Positions 60,234-64,000 of a DNA stretch of 64,000 bases are shown here, piece by piece. The notes beneath the pieces were generated by a model. It had not been told where the DNA came from, made no database searches, and saw only the letters and a list, made by a program, of their open reading frames with translations. Source of the DNA: VRUG01 sp965372745 (GTDB lineage: Bacteria; Planctomycetota; Phycisphaerae; Sedimentisphaerales; Anaerobacaceae); contig CBDVDM010000002.1 in the NCBI GenBank assembly GCA_965372745.1, positions 1 to 64,000 on the forward strand. Direction: 5' to 3'. A program made the translations under genes and the position numbers. Each line of letters begins with the position of its first letter. Position 1 is the stretch's first letter.

Positions 60234-60882
60234 TATGCTCTATTTCTAAAATATATAACTGACTAACAATGATTATACAGCCTGTATAAAACGGGAAACA
60301 CATACTACATAAACCGCTCAATATTTTTACTACGGTTTATTGTTCCATAAGTAATGGAGATATTATAGCTCAAAAGCGGGTGGTTGCCGAGACAAAATCG
60401 GGAAATAAAAGACAATCAATCGGAAGCTTTTTTGTTTAATTCTCTGTGAACTCTGTGTCCTCTGTGGCTAAACTTTTTTGTGCTTTTTCGTGGCCATTCT
60501 CATTTACTATTTTCTATTTACGATTTACTATTTTTCTCTGTGAACTCTGTGCCCTCTGCTGGAGCGCAGCGGAAGTCCCGACCTGTCGGGATGGCTAAAC
60601 TTTTTTGTGTTTTTTGCGTTTTTTTGTGGCCAAACAAATCCGTGTTAATCGGTGTAAATCCGTGTCTAAAAACTTCGTGTTTTCTTGGCAGGTTTTTTTA
60701 CTCTTTTCTTTGTGTCTTCGTGGCGGTTTTTCAATCATTTGCGCAAGCGCTCATTTTGAGTTTGTAATTTTTGGGTCATTTCACGTCAATTTGAGTGTGT
60801 TTCGTGTCAGTTCATGCGCATTTCTGCGCTTTTTTGCTCATTTTTTACACCAATTTTTGACCAACTTGCGCATTTAATCGCG
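60234..60882. repeat. Repeat-rich intergenic region with several CTCTGTG elements
   Basis: CTCTGTG repeats occur at 60434-60476 and 60533-60600. The second is split by a 33-bp insertion at 60559-60591 that contains the palindrome TCCCGAC-CT-GTCGGGA. At 60640-60668 the related GTGTTAATCGGTGTAAATCC stretch follows. No gene is supported; the plus-strand ORFs simply translate the repeats. Confidence 0.8.
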
Positions 60883-62247
60883 CTAATCCGCTTGTCCAAA
60901 TATTCCATCTTCTCTATTTTCCAAAAGCCGGACCCGCACAAGCTGATTTTTCTCGTAAATGTCACCGTCTCTGTTAAAATAGACAACAAAATATCTCTCA
61001 CTTCTACCGCTAATTTCTTTACCTATATTCTCAGTTAAAACTGTCACTTTCTCTCCTATAAATCGCTCCCGAAAATCATACGCCAACCGCTCTCCCAGCT
61101 CCCTCAAATACTTACAGCGGCTCTTTATAACTTTAGTACTGACAGTATCTTGCATTTTTTCTGCTGCTGTCCCTTTGCGAACTGAAAACGGAAATACATG
61201 CATCTTTGAGAACCAAACTTGCCTAACTATTTCGCACGTTTTTTCAAAATCCTCTTTCGTTTCACCCGGGAATCCGACAATAAAATCCCCCGTTATTGCA
61301 GGCCGGTCCAATCTCTCTTTTATCAATCCAATCTTATCTAAAAATTCACTGATTCTGTACTGCCTGCCCATTTTTTTCAGGATTTCATCCGCTCCTGATT
61401 GAAGCGATAAGTGCAGATGCGGCATAATGTTATCGAAACCAGCCATCACCTCTAAAAGCCTTTCTGTCACGTCTGCCGGCTCCAATGAGCTAAGCCGTAT
61501 CCTTGCCAATCCCTCGATTCCAGCTAATTTTTCCAGCAATTCCGCCAATGCCCCATTCTCATTTTTTGCCCATTTTTTCCGTCGCACCGTCTCTTGCCCG
61601 TACGCCCCCAAAAATATTCCGGTTACAACTATTTCCTTATGTCCTGCTTTTACAAGTTGTTGCGCCTCTTCCAGCACCTCCTGCATAGGTTTGTTTTTAA
61701 TTTTAGGCCGGGTCTGCGGAATAATACAATAGCTGCAATAGCCGTCACAGCCGTCCTGAACCTTTAAAAACGCCCTTGTATGTCCCTTAAACGCCTCCAA
61801 CCTGCCTGCTTTTACCTGTTTTAACACACTTTTATCCTTGATTTCCAACCGGTTTTCTGTTTTAATGTGTTTTCGGCTGGTGTCGGATTCGTTCAAATCC
61901 AAACTGGTGGGTGTAGAGTGGATAATTGTGGCTAATTCTGTAGCTATCGAATCTCTATCTTCGATTAGATACACATTATCGCCCATATCTTCCAACTGTT
62001 CCACTTGTGGCATACAGCCGAAAATTATTATAGTTGCATTCGGATTTTGTTTTTGTGCTCGCCGAATGCATTGTCGGCTTTTGGCTGACGCAGTATGAGT
62101 TACACAGCAGGTGTTTACAGCGATAAGGTCGGGATTATCAGATGTCGCAACATGGTTTAGACCGAGCTGTTCGCATAACTGGCGTATTTGCTGGCTCTCA
62201 TACTGGTTAACTTTACAGCCGAGGGTATTTATGGAAAAAGTTTTCAT
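60883..62247 (-). CDS. mtaB: tRNA (t6A37)-C2-methylthiotransferase MtaB
   Basis: The 454-aa MiaB-family radical SAM enzyme has an N-terminal UPF0004 domain with three cluster Cys (NTLGCKVNQYESQQ, NTCCVT, FGCMPQ), the radical SAM motif CDGYCSYCIIPQTRP, IRLSSLEP, HLHLSLQSGADE and a C-terminal TRAM domain (IGEKVTVLTENIG). The LGCKVNQYE start marks the MtaB (e-MtaB/YqeV) subgroup, which makes ms2t6A. It ends immediately before the repeat-rich region. Confidence 0.93.
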   Translation of the reverse strand: MKTFSINTLGCKVNQYESQQIRQLCEQLGLNHVATSDNPDLIAVNTCCVTHTASAKSRQCIRRAQKQNPNATIIIFGCMPQVEQLEDMGDNVYLIEDRDSIATELATIIHSTPTSLDLNESDTSRKHIKTENRLEIKDKSVLKQVKAGRLEAFKGHTRAFLKVQDGCDGYCSYCIIPQTRPKIKNKPMQEVLEEAQQLVKAGHKEIVVTGIFLGAYGQETVRRKKWAKNENGALAELLEKLAGIEGLARIRLSSLEPADVTERLLEVMAGFDNIMPHLHLSLQSGADEILKKMGRQYRISEFLDKIGLIKERLDRPAITGDFIVGFPGETKEDFEKTCEIVRQVWFSKMHVFPFSVRKGTAAEKMQDTVSTKVIKSRCKYLRELGERLAYDFRERFIGEKVTVLTENIGKEISGRSERYFVVYFNRDGDIYEKNQLVRVRLLENREDGIFGQAD

Positions 62248-62330
62248 AGTATGATATAATTTATAGTTGTTGAGGCGGATTTACAAGCCTAATCAACATC
62301 ATATACGAATCCTGAAAAACGAGGTTTGAT

Positions 62331-64000
62331 ATGGCATCAGCTTCCGGCGCAGTCTGGGCAATTGATATAGGCAATTATTCTCTTAAGGCCCTGCGATTGA
62401 ATTTTGTCGGTGACAGAGTTGAGGTAATCGACTTTGATAATATCCGACACGGTAAGATATTAAGCGTAGGTAGTGTAAGTGCCGCTGAGCGGGATGAGAT
62501 TGTGGCTCTTAGTGTGCGTCAGTTTCTAAGTAAAAATGACCTTAGCAAAGATGATATAATTGTCTCGGTACCAAGCCAAAACAGTTTCGCCCGTTTTGTA
62601 AGTCTCCCGCCTGTTGATGCAAAACGCATTCCTGAGATTGTCAGATTTGAAGCGGTCCAGCAGATTCCTTTTGACATCAACGATGTGCAATGGGACTGGC
62701 AGTTGATGGACAAACAGGGCCGTGAAGAAAACAGGGTCGGTATTTTTGCGATAAAAAATGACGTTGTCACTTCAGAACTGGAACATTTTTCAAGAGAGAA
62801 CATTCAGGTTAACCTTGTTCAGATGGCGCCGATGGCCCTGTACAATTTTATCTTATATGACCATCCCGAACTCTTTAGAACCGCAGACCAAGCGGTTGTT
62901 CTGCTAAATGTCGGTGCCAAGAATTCAGACCTGGTTATCTGCACAGCAGGTAATGTATGGCAAAGATGCATACCGATGGGCGGCAATTCATTTACGCAGG
63001 CAATCGCAGAAGCTTTTAAGCTGAATTTTGAAAAAGCAGAAAAGCTAAAGCGCACAGCTACAATGAGTAAATACGCCCGCCAGATTCTCCAGGCAATGAA
63101 ACCGGTATTTTCAGATTTGGCATCTGAAATACAACGTTCCATGGGTTTTTACAGCAGTTCAAATCCAAACACCAAGTTAACAAAGATTATAGCGATGGGA
63201 GGCGGGACAAATATGCGGGGTCTGCTGAAGTATTTACAGCAGAGTTTGCAGATGCCTGTTGAAAGGCCGGATTCATTTAAGAGGATGGCAATAAGTTCCG
63301 AAGTGTCAGCAGCGAAGTTCCATGACAGCGTTTGTGATTTTGGAATAGTTTACGGCCTTGCTTTACAGGGCCTTGGTCTTTGTAGAATCGAAAGCAATCT
63401 TTTACCTAAAAGTATTGCACGGTCGATGTTATGGGCTGGAAAAACAAAATACTTTATTCTTGCAGCATGTCTTCTTCTGGCGGTATCAATTTTTTCGCTT
63501 ATGCGAACATTTTTCGACAAAGCCAATTACGGAGAAAAAGAAGATGTTCGCAGTAGAATAAGCAGAATTATCAGCGAAGAAGAACAGGCTATCAAGAAGC
63601 TTAAATCAGAAGAAAAAAAAGCATCTGCATCTGCGGCGATTATAGAAAAGGAATTCGGATTATTTAAAAATCGAGAAGTAATTCCTCTGCTATGCCAGAC
63701 TTTAATTGAAATCCTGCCGAATGAGAATAATACCAATGATTCTGCACAGAAAGAGTTTTATAGGGCATTTGTCCAGAGACAGGCTCAAAAAGTTATTGAG
63801 ATGCCACGCAAGAATCGAAAACAGATATTCCTGACGGGTATGACCATTGAGTATGTTGACGACATTTCGGTTGCAAAGCTAAGTGACGTTTCCAAAAAGA
63901 CAGGGACAGGTAAGCAAAGTGCAAGCAGGGGCAGTAGAGGTGGTTCGGATAGAACGAAAGCTGTTTCGAGTGCACCTGTAAGCAGGTCTACAAGGGGCGG
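62331..64000 (+). CDS. pilM: Type IV pilus assembly protein PilM-like, with C-terminal PilN-like part, 3'-partial
   Basis: The frame stays open from ATG 62331 to the end of the window (>556 residues). Residues ~1-355 form the actin-like PilM ATPase: WAIDIGNYSLKALRL, LPPVDAKRIPEIVRFEAVQQ, PFDINDVQWDW, IPMGGNSFTQAIAEAF and AMGGGTNMRGLL. A transmembrane helix (~373-393) and a coiled coil (RISRIISEEEQAIKKLKSEE) follow, as at the start of PilN, so the two proteins may be fused. PilM links the cytoplasmic pilus base to the inner-membrane complex. Confidence 0.9.
   Translation, partial: MASASGAVWAIDIGNYSLKALRLNFVGDRVEVIDFDNIRHGKILSVGSVSAAERDEIVALSVRQFLSKNDLSKDDIIVSVPSQNSFARFVSLPPVDAKRIPEIVRFEAVQQIPFDINDVQWDWQLMDKQGREENRVGIFAIKNDVVTSELEHFSRENIQVNLVQMAPMALYNFILYDHPELFRTADQAVVLLNVGAKNSDLVICTAGNVWQRCIPMGGNSFTQAIAEAFKLNFEKAEKLKRTATMSKYARQILQAMKPVFSDLASEIQRSMGFYSSSNPNTKLTKIIAMGGGTNMRGLLKYLQQSLQMPVERPDSFKRMAISSEVSAAKFHDSVCDFGIVYGLALQGLGLCRIESNLLPKSIARSMLWAGKTKYFILAACLLLAVSIFSLMRTFFDKANYGEKEDVRSRISRIISEEEQAIKKLKSEEKKASASAAIIEKEFGLFKNREVIPLLCQTLIEILPNENNTNDSAQKEFYRAFVQRQAQKVIEMPRKNRKQIFLTGMTIEYVDDISVAKLSDVSKKTGTGKQSASRGSRGGSDRTKAVSSAPVSRSTRG

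Overview
The window looks like an anaerobic or microaerophilic planctomycete of the Phycisphaerae/Sedimentisphaerales type. This is inferred from several features together: a secreted glycosidase with five F5/8-type modules and a C-terminal dockerin-like module, a sigma/anti-sigma pair whose anti-sigma protein ends in a prepilin-like HNRRGQNVLFSDG motif, a superoxide reductase/rubrerythrin/rubredoxin oxygen-defence set, and families of short dispersed repeats. No rRNA is present, and the only tRNA is a tRNA-Arg(UCU).

Layout. 1-3998: 3' part of a large glycoside hydrolase. 4357-6926: typA and rubrerythrin. 7290-10224: minus-strand accessory patch with two fibronectin-III-like paralogues, two small unknown genes, a lipoprotein and a 21-nt tandem repeat array. 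10503-12260: superoxide reductase, ferritin-like protein, rubredoxin and a small siroheme protein, followed by two broken genes. 12817-17490: nitronate-monooxygenase-like enzyme, sigma-54 activator, and a homocysteine methyltransferase/MTHFR fusion. 17979-26020: a long operon behind a clear sigma-54 promoter, holding four NifX/MTH1175-like proteins, two ferredoxin-bearing Mrp/MinD ATPases, glycine-rich DUF5320-like proteins, a DUF89 protein, an FmdB zinc ribbon, a CoA-disulfide-reductase-like flavoprotein and a CoA-binding protein. It resembles the orange-protein (ORP) cluster of sulfate reducers. 26198-30999: methyltransferase, EamA permease, radical SAM enzyme, flavodoxin-fold protein, trmO and an FMN-binding/metallo-beta-lactamase fusion.

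31094-38494 holds the anti-sigma/ECF sigma pair, queG, mtnP, a lipoprotein, a divergent pyrG, a membrane protein bracketed by inverted repeats, and kdsB. 38673-44829 is a trp operon (trpE-G-D-F-B-A, no trpC) preceded by a textbook attenuator with a WWW leader peptide. 44922-49589 is a minus-strand storage-polysaccharide operon (GT4, GH57, GH133). 50251-50436 encodes a tiny histone-fold protein with its own strong RBS and terminator. 50991-53931 has a DUF2007 protein, an Arg-rich protein, tRNA-Arg, rtcB and archease. 53983-55355 is a TIR gene between ~175-bp direct repeats. 55730-57588 is a cytochrome c maturation pair. 57808-60233 is an alpha/beta hydrolase, a GIY-YIG protein and a DUF4238 protein. 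60234-60882 is repeat-filled, then mtaB and the 5' part of pilM.

The most interesting items are the sigma-54/ORP-like operon with its activator, the trp attenuator, the bacterial histone, the TIR gene within direct repeats, the 21-nt palindromic repeat family tied to the FN3-like genes and their decayed third copy, and a CTP synthase lacking the usual glutaminase Glu. Starts were often moved downstream of the longest possible ORF where a Shine-Dalgarno (SD) sequence or promoter decided it.
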